Shown piece by piece: positions 33,775 through 44,069 of a stretch of DNA of 64,000 nucleotides (its first letter is position 1; the number at the start of each line of letters is the position of its first letter). Origin of the DNA: Dendrophyllia cribrosa (Eukaryota > Cnidaria > Anthozoa > Scleractinia > Dendrophylliidae); NCBI GenBank assembly GCA_024195265.1, contig JAJLRJ010000008.1:23720958-23784957 (forward strand), given 5' to 3'. A program made the translations under genes and the position numbers. The notes beneath the pieces are model-generated. The model did not search any database and was not told the origin of the DNA. It was given only the letters and a program-made list of their open reading frames with translations.

Positions 33775-34914
33775 GCTTAAATGACACTGACCTGAAACCT
33801 TTTCCACGGCAATGTTCTTTCCGTGACCGATACATATTCATATTAAAGCACGCAACAAATTCCAGCGTGCTACGCGTCACGCAATCTCTTTGCAACACAT
33901 TGTGGGAAACTTCCGAACTGTCATTTAGCGACTGTTGTTTTAACAAATTTGGAGTAAATAACGCTATGATATGATCTCAGCAATATAATGGATCGGAGTG
34001 CAGGATTGTCTTTATTATAAACGCAATTCAAGGTTCGGGTCAGTTTAATTTTCTGATGAAAAAGCAGGTAAGTGTTGATCGCTGTTATTTGTAAGGTCGC
34101 ACAACATGATCGATGTTCGTGTCTCTACTCCGTATCCAAACAAACTGCTTAAAAGATATCATTTTAAGTTAGCAAAGGATACTGATATAAAGTTCTTCTG
34201 AAGTCTTTACGATTCTGAAAAAGGCTCTATCTCAAAGGAACTATTTTTAGCGATAAACATTTGGTGCGTAGTAGCGGCGCTCAGGTTCGTGTCACAAGTT
34301 CTCCTGGTGTCAAACTACCCTTCACATTTTGGTCTCTCGACGGGGCACTTTTAAAGTGCCGCCAGAAATATTTCACCACAGTAAACAACAGAAGTTGTGC
34401 TTCAAGACCGTCTTAATTTTGTTTTCAAACTCAACGTACCAATTGGGTTTCCACGGCGTTGAAATTGGTTCAAATTTGCTAATATTTAAAATGGAAGAAA
34501 TCATGTTTCTTCTAACGGCCGAAATATTCTTATTTCAACTGCTAATCCAAATTAAATAACAGTAGTGTGAAGAACAAGAGCGTGTTTATGTTGTGGCCAC
34601 ATTTTATTTATGTATGGCATCGCGTTTTTCTGTACGAGCGAGATGAAAATGTGTAATTTTTCGCCAGTTTCACAACTGAAAGGCCGCCGATTTGCCGTTT
34701 TTCAAACTTTGCCCGTTTTCGAAAAAAATAAAACGCCGTTACAATTTTTAAAGTTATTTTTGAAAATACTTCACTATAGAGATTATTTGGGCAAAATATA
34801 AAGAAATCCGAAATTTTGTGAGTGACGCCCGATTTTCGAAAATTTCAGACATTGGCTCTTAAGTCTTAGGTCTTCGTTTTCGTGGGTCTTAGTTTTCGAT
34901 ACAACCCACAATAG

Positions 34915-35727
34915 TGAAATATTTGCTTAAAATTTTAATTAAATCAGGTATTTATATTGATTACCAAGATTTCGAGAAACGTTTTAGGCTATTTTCAGCC
35001 CATTTTCCTGCCAAACAATCGAGAAATCCCTCGACGATTGCTTTCCTCGAACAGCTCGAGCGGATTGATATAAAAACAACAAGGCGTTCTCTTCGACGTC
35101 CTGGGAACTAGTCTCAGTTTTTCTTCTTTCCGACTTCCTACAGAATTTTTCGCGTAGGTTTTTAGTTGTCGTTTTCCAGACATTATGTCGTTTTTCTTAG
35201 CAGCCTGTTGATATTTTTTCGAGCGCTTTCGCTTCCTCTTTCAGTTTAATATGTCGGGGACCGAAGAAGAAACACCGAAGAAATGTACTCGGTCGCGCCG
35301 AAATGAATGTCACTCTGTCTGAATTATTTTCGCTAAGAACTGATCAAGTTTGCGAATCGACAAACAAACTATTAAAGCGCTGGAACTTCGGATTGATAGG
35401 AGAAAATTATTAAGTTCTGATCAGGATACTGGATTTTATTTTTTCAATCAAGTGAAAGACGTTTTCATTCGGGAAAATGCAAAACAAACATGCTATCAAA
35501 TTACATTTAGCACGCAATTTGCATACATCTCGAGGTTGTGTTTTTGCGGCAAACTTGCGAAGAAATTGTGTGAACCTTTAATGGAAATTATTCACACTAC
35601 AAAAAATGTACGGATTTTTCAGAAAGGAACTCGCTCAGATCGGAAACATTTTATTTAGAGGTGGTATTTCGGTTTTACCCGATCGAGTTTATCGTGTCAC
35701 GCAATGTGATTTTGTTGGGACAAATAA
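34915..35727. other. Diverged family R fragment and unannotated sequence
   Basis: 35420-35660 resembles the middle of family R (ATCAAATTACATTT, TTTTTGCGGCAA, TGTGTGAACC blocks compared with 26645-26725) at lower identity. The 102-codon frame at 35350-35658 lies in this relic and is not regarded as a gene. Nothing recognised in the rest. Confidence 0.45.
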
Positions 35728-36360
35728 GAGGGTCTGAATGGGGGGGGGTCCACATGTCGGTTGTCGCTTAAAATTCCATTACTTTGTCGGTTGTCGGTTA
35801 AAATTTTCGACCTTTGTCGGTTGTCGGTAAATCTCAGTTAATAATTACAAATGCAAGATCATGCAAGTTAATTATTCACATTTGTTAGTAATTTGCGCAG
35901 TTTTAAGACTTTAAACTCTAGACGAAGTGTAAAACTTGTAATAATTCATTATTTGATTGCACTTAAACCTAGTTAACTCTGTTTTTTAGCAACGTGATCG
36001 TCTACCCCACTTTTATTTGCAAATCTAGTATACCGATAAAATCACCAAAGCTTTTATTCTAGATGTGAATTTGTTTTCCTGTCGATTACAGGGCATCGAA
36101 GTAAATCAAGAGAGGTAAATTTGACAAGAGTGAAATGCCCACTTTAGCCTTTGGGATACGTAATTTTGTTAGCCACGGAAGTCTTTTTTTTCCCAAGACG
36201 TCCACAAACACTTATTACACTTATTATTCAACGGCTCTCGTGGCTTTACTGTGGGGTTTCTTTGTTGTTGTTTTTTGCCAAAAATTTCGCTGCCATGCGT
36301 ATCAATCTGCACCGTTTAATGGATCTTTGATGATTTTACAACTATTATTACCTCTTACCG

Positions 36361-38520
36361 TCACATGTAGAGACGCACAAATGCACGATCATCCCTGCCG
36401 GATCGTGTAATACACGCTCTGTTGACAAGCTCTGATTGTTCTTCAAAATCTGATTCCTCGTCATCCGAATCTGTCTCATACTCATCAATTTGTACTTCCC
36501 TGTGATCCTCAAACACCTCAGTAACATCCCCTTCGTCCACAAATTGTATGCTAACAACGCGTTGTGGTACTGCATTCGCTGATGATACATTGTTTTCATC
36601 AGGGAATCGAAGTCTCTCTTCCCAATTCAGACTTGTCGGTGCGATGAACAGCGTAGACAGCTGGCGGCAAGGCCCCAGCCTTATCTTTTGTGGTCTCGCT
36701 CCTAACCGTCCGTTGGCGTACTGGCCCCGGTTGTTCAAAAGGTGGATAGCGCTATCCACCGGATAAATCGATATCCAGTGGATAAGTATTAACAAAATCC
36801 TTTAAGTTATCCACTGGATAGTGATTTATCTGGTGGATAGCGCTATCCACCTTTTGAACAACCGGGGCCTGGTCTATAACTCTCTAGCCACTTTTTGATC
36901 TGTCCTTCCATAGCTGGTGTTATGTCCTCACTTGGCAAAGGTGTCATCGTAGCTATAGCAGACAGATTGAGGGACCGGATAGTATGATTTGTCATGCGTG
37001 TAGTACTTTGCTGCCCATCTAGATGTGCGCTTCAGAGATTCCTTGCAAATTGTTCCAAAATCCTGCGCATATGTAAGTACCGTAAATGTCTCATGTTTAA
37101 AGTGCGAGACAGCGTGCAAATTTTCCACTTCTGTTGTGAGCAACGTTTCTAGCAGCAGATCATCTAGAAATTGGGGGTTAACGTCCATCACGTTCTTGTA
37201 TAGCCTGTCCATCCCCTTTTTAAGCAAAGACACAGATACTTGCGTCTTCTGTGATACAGTTCCCTGTGGACCATTGGTTGCAGAAGTCTCGCTTAACTGG
37301 TAGCGTTCCTTCACCTTACTCACAGTATCTTTTACATAGTTGTCAATCTTTGTCACGTTCTCTTTTGCTTGTTTCAAGGACACTCCTTCAGGTTTCATAC
37401 CCTTAGAATGAATTCCAAAGGTATCGTAAAGAGAACCAAGAATCCCCAGAAAAGATATCGTTTCTGAGAGGCTCGTCACTATCTTCACTTTTCCAGCGGC
37501 AACATCTGTAAAAAACAAAGTCTTGTCTACGGAGCATATCCCCTCGATTTGTTTGAATGAGCATGATTCTTCTGTCCCATCAAAAGAACTGTTGTGGCCA
37601 CTTCCTACCAAAGTTCTAACCGAGTTATCATCAGGGTTGTACTGCATGACCTTTCCCGCCTTTGTATCCGTGTACACTACCTTCCCGTTCAAGGCGCATA
37701 CTTGGTTTACCTCAGAGCAAGGAAGAGTCGAGTTGCATACAGCTTGTGTCACCGTCTTTGTGCTAAGTTCACATTTGTACAGCCCACCTTGGCTCGAGGC
37801 TCCTGAGAAGAATGCGCATTGGTCAAGTAGAGTAATAGACAAAAGGTTTACGATGCTGGATGGATAGGCAGTGAATTTCGTAGCATTGCCGTGAATGGTC
37901 ACTCATCAAATGTCAATGCTATCTGATAGACATATCGACTCTCGTCATCACTACAAAATAACAAATCATTGCTTGCAGCACAGATAGCAGAAGGCTTACT
38001 AAGACGATTAGGATGTATCTGGACGTGTTCCGCACAGTCAATGCTCTTAGAAATGGCACCCAAGTGGTCGTTAAGTCTTTGGCGCAAAACGGGAACCGTT
38101 CCATCCGTTGGGAGAGATAGTGCCTTTAAGTGACTCAGAAGTTCAGCTCGTCGCTTGAGTGACTTTGTACTTATTTTCTCTTTTTCCTTGAAGTCGACAA
38201 AAGAAATTGTTGATTTCCCCCTTTCGCACAAGAATGCAATCTCATCGATGAAGCACAAGTTCCTAGGATCCCTCAGTCCATCTTGCACAACAGAGACATC
38301 TGCTGGCTGGTGAAATCTTATCCGGTTAGGAGTCTTGATAAACCTGTCTCAAAGTTGTAATCAAGCGCAAGGATCGAGCCTGTTGGGCCATTAGAAACTG
38401 CGATCGGGTGAGGGCATACACCGCGTTGGTTACTTGTCCAAAATCTGTATTGTCCTGGTACGATGGTATGCACAACGAACTTAACGTCCTCCAGCACTTT
38501 GAGAACTTCTGGCCGTGTTT
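36361..38520 (-). pseudogene. SAP-domain and NHL-like beta-propeller protein, broken
   Basis: Read on the minus strand from ~38520. First comes a propeller-like segment containing HPIAVSNGPTGSILALDY. After a frame change near 38335, the 38288-37899 frame has an NHL-like blade (DPRNLCFIDEIAFLC) and a SAP-like helix-loop-helix at residues ~46-76 (LSHLKALSLPTDGTVPVLRQ), then another blade. A 1-nt shift at 37899-37902 leads to the 324-codon frame (37902-36928) with further blades (LNGKVVYTDTKAGKVMQYN, ICSVDKTLFFTDVAAGKV) and a helical region. A further shift near 36935 leads into a KKWLESYRP segment that is interrupted by a MITE. An acidic tail ending TRSGRDDRAFVRL stops at 36361. SAP domains bind DNA and NHL blades bind proteins or RNA. 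The role within a transposon is unknown. The 5' end looks truncated. Confidence 0.7.
36724..36868. mobile_element. 145-bp foldback MITE (GGCCCCGG family), copy 2, inside coding sequence
   Basis: Same arms as 9861-10007. Direct CTG at 36721-36723 and 36869-36871 gives a 3-bp duplication. Removing the MITE and one CTG joins the flanking SAP/NHL reading frame without a shift (…ESYRP then VRQRT), so the insertion hit an intact frame. Confidence 0.88.
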
Positions 38521-39479
38521 AGTTTAGGCAAAAGTTTAGGCAAAAGTATCTGAGAATCATGACACAACAGCAGGGCGTCTCGTCGGCTCGCTTACGAGCC
38601 GCTGTTCTAGAAATGAGCCCGCCGCTGCTCTTCGAAAAGGAGGATCCCGGGGCTTTAAAGTAATTTGAAGACAGGAAATTCTATAATTGACGAAATTTGG
38701 AATTAATGTGGTTACGTCTGGTGAAATAGAGCCCACCAAAGGATCTGGACATTTCCTGCGCTAAAAATAAATTCAAAATGCTCTTCTTTCTGAATACAAA
38801 CATCCCTATAACGTCGGACCATGTCGGTTGTCGGTTAGAATTTATTTGTCGCTAGTCGGTAACTTTTTCCTCGTTTTGTCGGTAGTCAGTAATATTTTTC
38901 GCCCTTTGTCGCTAGTCGGTTAACCCCCATTCACACCCTCAAATAAACTTTGGTGAAGAAAAACAGCCGCAAATTGGCGATTGCTGGGTACATTTTAATC
39001 CCCAAAGTAAAACATCCATTTGTATTTTTCATTTATGCAGAATTTCCTCCATGTCATATTTTTCTGGCCTGGCTAGAACACTGGTGATTGAATATTTGGT
39101 TGGTCACAGGATTGCACAATCCCGCACAATTTCCCGCACAATCGAAGTTATTTCCCGCACAATTTGCCCCAAAACTCCCGCACAATTTTGGATTTTTTCC
39201 CGCACCCTGTCAGAATCCCTGATTTAAAGAGTCACAATCAAATGCCCCGTCAACGGAAACAGGATAATTTTTATCCATTCTATAACGATCGATGAATCCG
39301 ATAAAATCGATAAAATTAAACACTTCGTCGGCGTGTGAGTATCCATTTTTATCGATTGACCGATAAAGTCGATATCGTTTTAAAATCAATTTATCGATAG
39401 ATATCGATTTATCGAATGATTTTCCGATATCAATTTTTATCGATTGACTACCCCGGGTGTTTTATTGTCCCAACTTCTT

Positions 39480-39598
39480 ATTCACTCACTCAAATCCTCT
39501 AATTGATAACCTCCCCATAACGGTCACCTCTCTACAACGGCCAGAAAAGTCTGTCCGAAGGTGGCCGTTGTAGAGAGGTTCGACTGTATATATGTAGA
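39480..39598. mobile_element. Pogo/Tigger-like inverted ends, ~110 bp
   Basis: GGTCACCTCTCTACAACGGC at 39519 and GTGGCCGTTGTAGAGAGGTT at 39561 are complementary. The right end finishes TTCGACTG followed by TA. It is related to the fragment at 19003-19082. Non-coding. Confidence 0.55.
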
Positions 39599-39632
39599 CC
39601 GTCATATATGTACACCATTCTATTTGAGGGGT

Positions 39633-39672
<40 letters not shown>

Positions 39673-39832
39673 GGGCAATTACCAAAAAAAAATTCCTGCA
39701 CAGCAAAAGTAAAGAAAATAAAAAACACAGCAAGCCAAAGGTAAAAAAGTATCGGACAATCCCCCAAAAAAATTCTTGCACAACCTCAAGACAGAAAAAA
39801 AAAATCATGCTCAGAAAAATTGCCCAACCCCC

Positions 39833-39863
<31 letters not shown>
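39633..39863. mobile_element. MITE bounded by poly-G (38 G) and poly-C (30 C)
   Basis: G38 (39633-39670) followed by TTGGGCAATT, and AATTGCCCAA followed by CCCCA and C30 (39834-39863), form an inverted pair around ~150 bp of A-rich sequence. Long homopolymers at both ends face opposite ways, so each strand has a terminal G run. Open frames through this region are homopolymer artefacts. Confidence 0.75.
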
Positions 39864-40351
39864 ACAAAAATAAAATGGTCCATCCCTAATAAAATTTGTA
39901 GAAACGTTGTCATAGAAAATACAAAATACCAAATAGGAATTAATTACCTTATTTTGTTAATCACAAAAGTATTCTTTCGCATACATGACCTTTCAACAGA
40001 TACAGTAAACACCTGCATATAAGAACACATGATTTCGGAGGTCAGGCTGATTGAGTTCTTATTTATCGGGTGCTTAGTGACAAATCAGCCTCAAAATGTT
40101 CTTAAAATGTTCTTAAATTTTTATTTAGTAATACTATCCAAAACATGTTGCTAGAGGTATAATTAGCGTATTTTAGGAAAATAAAATAAATAATTATTCT
40201 GTAATTTGATTATATTAACAAATGAACACAATCAATAAGACAGCTTGACAGCTGATAGAGTTATGTAGTTATCTGACAGCAAACATAAACTTACATGTTT
40301 TGTAATTATGACACTTTTTCCATTTTATAAGATCATCTGATCTTGTTCTTA
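39864..40351. other. No gene seen
   Basis: AT-rich sequence with a TAAGAACAC...TCAGGCTGA...GTTCTTA motif around 40020-40070. A diverged counterpart occurs at 56480-56520 in the intron of the second BAAT/ACOT gene, so this may be a shared intron remnant or a dispersed MITE. Confidence 0.4.
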
Positions 40352-40481
40352 TAATCAAAGAGCTCTTCAAGCCATCTCGTTAATGCGTTAGAAGGTGAGG
40401 TTAATAAAAAAATAGGCAGTCTATGACTGCATGTAGCTTATACTGCGCCTGTTATTACTTAGATTATCGTAGGTTCCCCCC

Positions 40482-40513
<32 letters not shown>

Positions 40514-41665
40514 TTGCCCCCTGGATTTCCAAGCCGAGAGACCCCCCTCTCCTGCCCGGATTTGCAATAAAGTTTTGGAAGCCCTAAATTTACAGGTAAT
40601 GAGAAAAAAAATATATGTAATCGCATTCAGAAGATTTTGTTTTTAAGAAGAAGATTTCAAGACTAAATCGAAGTGAAATTTTTCTAGTTCCTAATAACTG
40701 CTTTGATTTTGCCATGTATTAGTTTTTCCTGGCTTCATAGTTTATTCAAAGTGTTGTCGCAAATACACAATATTTCCTTGAATGAAAATGTCTTTCCCTT
40801 GAATAAAAGAGTTAAACGCTTATCAGAATTCAGTGATTTTCTGCTTCCGGAAGGCTTAGCGATTTGTTTATCCTAATTGCAGCGCTAGCGTCTGCGAATT
40901 ATATTATAAACATCACAAAATAATATTTAAATTCAGCAACCTACTTTATTATATCTAGTGTTTTCTAAAATTTCCGACTTTTCATGTGTATATAGAATGC
41001 AATTCTTATCCAATTTTAGTTTAGTCTCAAGAGGAAAACGCGTCAAATTATCGCATCAAGGAAACTGTCGGCCACGCAAATTTGATCAGCATCTGGCTAA
41101 TTTCTCGCTCGACCGATTGTGGTCAAGTTTTCTAAATATTTGTCAAAAGCTACTAATAAGACAAAGAAACAGTCTATGAAATGTTTCTTACAAAGTAAAT
41201 GGACATTAAAAAATGTGACTTTCTTTACCGTAGTTTTCCAGGAATGCTTGAAAATTCTTAGTAAAGTCTGCCGCTTCGAGTATAAATTCTGAAAGAAGAC
41301 ATGTCTTCACTGGTGACAAATTTCATCGCTTTCAGCTCTCAAACCACCACTACAAAGGCAAAAACTGAGATCTTCTAAAGGACTTTTTCTTTCCATTTCG
41401 AAGTCTTAAAAGGCGTGCTTTCATTCCGGTTATGCAAAATGAACGTCTACAAAATGAAAGCGTGGAGTTCACGGCCGGCCATATTTGTTAGAAATCTGAT
41501 AGTCTTCTGAGGGAACATTCGATTTGGGCCATTCGAAGCTATCCTCGACAAACGTTGAACAACCGACGAGGTTGCGAAGCTATCCTCGACAAACGTTGAA
41601 CAACCGACGAGGTTCCAAAACAAAAAAGGAGTTAAGATCGGGGAATATCGGGTCAAAATCGGCAA

Positions 41666-41699
<34 letters not shown>

Positions 41700-43826
41700 T
41701 CGCAGTACACTTGTGGCAAGTCTAAAATTTAGGAAGGCAGTGAATATGCAATAACCTAAGGTAATATAGAATTGGAAAAAGCGTGTTTTTTGGAAGTGAA
41801 TTGTTGATACATATTCTGGGGGGGGAGTACTCCCGACAATTAAGGGTAGGTGTGTGCCGCCTGAAGCATCAAAAGCAACCATTATAAACAATTGATAATT
41901 TTGTTTTACGAAATAATAGATTTCAATATATATTTTCTTGCTTTAAGTCTGCTATATTCTTTGCTAATTGAGCTACGTTGAGCACTCTAAGGCAACTCTC
42001 TTGCGTCAGGATTTCAATGCGATAAAGCTACGTTGAGCACTCTAAGGTATCTGTCTTGTCCGCTTCACGATTTGAATGTGATGGGAATAACATACCGACT
42101 GATTGATATTCCTCTTCTTTTTATAAGCGGAGAACGTTTTCTCTGTCTTGCTTGCCACTAAAATAATACATTGTCTTTTTGTTTGTTTTGTCAATTAGCT
42201 CCCATATAGTGCCAATATTTTTCCTTTAAAAAAAATCAACACGCTGAAATCGCTTATAATGCTTGCTTGATAAACTTTTGTTAACTAAATCAGCAAAATT
42301 ATTACGTCTTTTGCATACTATTGCATAATCAAACCGTAATGGCAATGATTCAGTGTTCCAAAATAGAACAAAAGCCAAATCCATACTCTTGCACAATCAA
42401 ACGGGAACATTTTTAGTTAGCTGAATACGCAAAATCTCACCTCTCTTGCATACTATTGCATAATCATGACACCTCAACATTTAATAACCATTCAAAATTG
42501 AAATTTCTCTTTAATAATCAAACCGTAATAGGAATGATTCAGTATTCCAATGACTACTGAAAAGGGACATTAACGTTAATTTTGCAGAAAAGCAAATCCA
42601 TTGTATAATACAATCAAATTAGGCCCCTTCACGAGCAACGCATGAAAATAGAACGCGTGTTTTATTTCCGATTTGACAGCCTTGTCAGATAAATGACCAC
42701 AAGTTGCTTCTTATTGTCTAAAATTAATTGCCGACTCGCTTAAGCTACCTGCTTTGGTGGCTTAAATTTAACTAGAGTTTAACTCAATTAAGCTGACTCG
42801 CTTAACTTTAAGCAAATTGGAAAACCAACTCTTTTGCTCTTCATGGTTAGTCATCAACGTATCGCAGAACATTCCTCACAATTTTTCTTTTCACGAACAT
42901 TTCCGGTTGTCACTCGCTAAGCGACTTGAAAAATCGCTCTTCAGGGTTAGTCATCCCGGGTACACAACGTATCGCAGAACATTCCTGACAATTTTTCTTT
43001 TCACGACATTTCCACTTGTCACTCGCTAAGCGACTTCAAAAATCGCTCCTCGCGGTTAATCTTCCCGAGTAGACAAGGTATCGCAGAACATTCCTGCCAA
43101 TTTCTAGAATTTTCTATCAATTTTCTATTTAAGTGCTTAAAACCACAAAAACAATAAATCCAAGATAAGAAACAATCTGTCAGGCGATGAGGTCATAGCT
43201 TTAAAACATTTGCTTTAAAACATTTGCTATAAACCCGCGTATAAACCTCAGAAAGCGGACAAACATACAAGGTGAAATTTCTTAGCTTCGTCGAGCGCGG
43301 AAAATGTCAGCTATAAACCTCAAAAAGCAAACAAAGATACAGGGTGAAATTTCTTAGTTTCGTCGAGCGCGGAAAATGTCAAAGCGCAACTCACCCAAAT
43401 CACTGTAAATAAGAACTGTACGCGAAAAATGTCAAAGCGCAACTCACGCAAATCACTGTAAATAAGAACTGTAATACCCTTGTGGTGAAGTCATAGCTCT
43501 AAGAACTGTAATACCTTTGTGGTAACGTAACGTAAGACATAACAAGTTCATGACAATTCAATACCCTAGGGAAATTAACAATAGGTCCGGGGGTGCCCCT
43601 CAAAAATGTTAGTGGCGGTATGTGACGCACTTCTTGAAATCCTAACCTGTTTAACCCACCGTATCCTCGGTGCCCTAATATAGCTTCTATAAAAAAGAAA
43701 TAAGTAACCCCCCCGGACAAATGTTAACAAAACTAAACAAAGAACCTTTGTTAACAACTTTTGCCCCTTTTTTTCGTTGTGAATCGTACATCTCGTTTAT
43801 GCGCAAGCGCATTAACGAGATAAAAA
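40352..43826 (+). mobile_element. Family R long form, copy B
   Basis: Near-identical to 19308-24001 in the same orientation but without the helicase element. Its poly-C tract is 31 bp plus an interrupted lead (40477-40513) against 14 bp in copy A. A block of ~90 bp (19575-19665) is missing near 40645. Same left flank AATCAAAG-GCTCTTCAAGCC and same terminal hairpin. Immediately followed by the intron sequence shared with gene 2. Confidence 0.85.
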
Positions 43827-44069
43827 TGATTGTTTTCTTAGCTGAACTGATTACGTGTTCATTTTATTGAATGTTGCATTGACACTAATGAAAACATACT
43901 TTCTTGTAATAAAGTGCAAAAGGTGTATTTTTATTTAGACAAATAATGACGCTCTTAACTATTAAAATCTCAGCCTGGATATGTTCAGTCTCAACGTTCT
44001 TTTTTTTTTTAAAAAAAAGGTTCCTTTAAATAGAGTGTATATCATTAGCATGTGCACTCTTTATTGCAG

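Larger units (their letters stand above)
29828..34862. mobile_element. 5-kb element with ~1.07-kb inverted arms and TTAA duplication
   Basis: TTAA (29828-29831) then GAGCCAATGTCTGAAATTTT; the complement precedes TTAA at 34859-34862. Arms 29832-30900 and 33799-34858 are nearly identical inverted copies. The TTAA duplication suggests piggyBac or Kolobok. The centre holds poly-G tracts, smaller foldbacks (31214-31348, 32348-32461, 33402-33774) and one coding relic (32710-32838). No transposase recognised. Confidence 0.85.
24781..34908. mobile_element. Nested palindromic element of CTAAGACC arrays (TGGGTTGTATCG ends)
   Basis: Termini TGGGTTGTATCGAAAACT and its complement are flanked by CAATAG at 24775-24780 and 34909-34914. 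Just inside are CCTAAGA/ACTAAGACC arrays. The original element was probably ~2.6 kb: left arm 24781-24960 plus 27423-27910, centre to ~28975, right arm 28975-29827 plus 34863-34908. It was split by a family R insertion in the left arm and a TTAA element in the right arm. Confidence 0.75.
35728..38940 (-). mobile_element. 3.2-kb element with GAGGGT termini carrying a SAP/beta-propeller gene
   Basis: Left end GAGGGTCTGAATGGGGG and right end CCCCCATTCACACCCTC are a 17-bp inverted repeat with one mismatch. They are flanked by AAATAA on both sides (35722-35727, 38941-38946). Subterminal TTTGTCGGTTGTCGGTTA motifs occur three to four times at each end (35756-35840, 38822-38922), all in the same orientation. 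The single gene inside, on the minus strand, is broken. A 6-bp duplication, short inverted repeats and same-strand subterminal repeats are also the architecture of 24680-39221. Confidence 0.8.
24680..39221. mobile_element. Nested element with CAGGGATTCTGACAGGGTG termini
   Basis: The 21-bp left end starting CAGGGATTCTGACAGGGTG at 24680 is perfectly complemented at 39201-39221. Both sides are flanked by ATTTAA (24674-24679, 39222-39227), a 6-bp duplication. Subterminal CCGCACAATT motifs recur at both ends in the same orientation (24733-24770 and 39118-39187). The 14.5-kb span is mostly later insertions. Confidence 0.75.
24071..39450. mobile_element. Outer nested element with ATCGAT-rich termini
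   Basis: Left end TAGTCAATCGATAATATCGA and right end TTTTTATCGATTGACTA are inverted. Both ends carry many ATCGAT motifs (24071-24210 and 39290-39450). Inverted similarity extends outward a little as ACCCGG. No clear target duplication. Its body was enlarged by the CAGGG element inserted at 24680. Coding content of its own was not recognised. Confidence 0.65.
18983..44069 (+). other. 25-kb intron of BAAT/ACOT gene 1, filled with nested transposons
   Basis: Donor GTAAGA and acceptor TTTATTGCAG bracket 25,087 bp, against 3,339 bp for the same intron in gene 2. Only the last ~240 bp (from about 43827, ATGATTGTTTTCTTAGCT) align with the gene 2 intron. Everything else is repeats, listed separately. 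Confidence 0.8.

Noticed and set aside
29889..34801. Mirrored frames in the arms of the TTAA element (for example MYGIAFFCTSEMKMCNF on both strands)
   Set aside because: Identical because the arms are inverted copies. No recognised domain and no evidence of codon constraint.
35350..35658. 102-codon open frame
   Set aside because: Aligns with non-coding middle sequence of family R in diverged form; chance frame in a relic.
24071..39450. A target duplication CCCGG around the ATCGAT-rich element
   Set aside because: Flanks ACCCGGCG and CCCCGGGT match at only five of eight positions and can equally be read as inverted, so no duplication is claimed.
39561..40022. 153-codon frame with poly-Gly and poly-Pro, and similar frames at 30936-31340, 31451-31732, 39620-39913
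   Set aside because: Frames run through poly-G or poly-C tracts inside MITEs. Composition is purely homopolymeric with no coding flanks.
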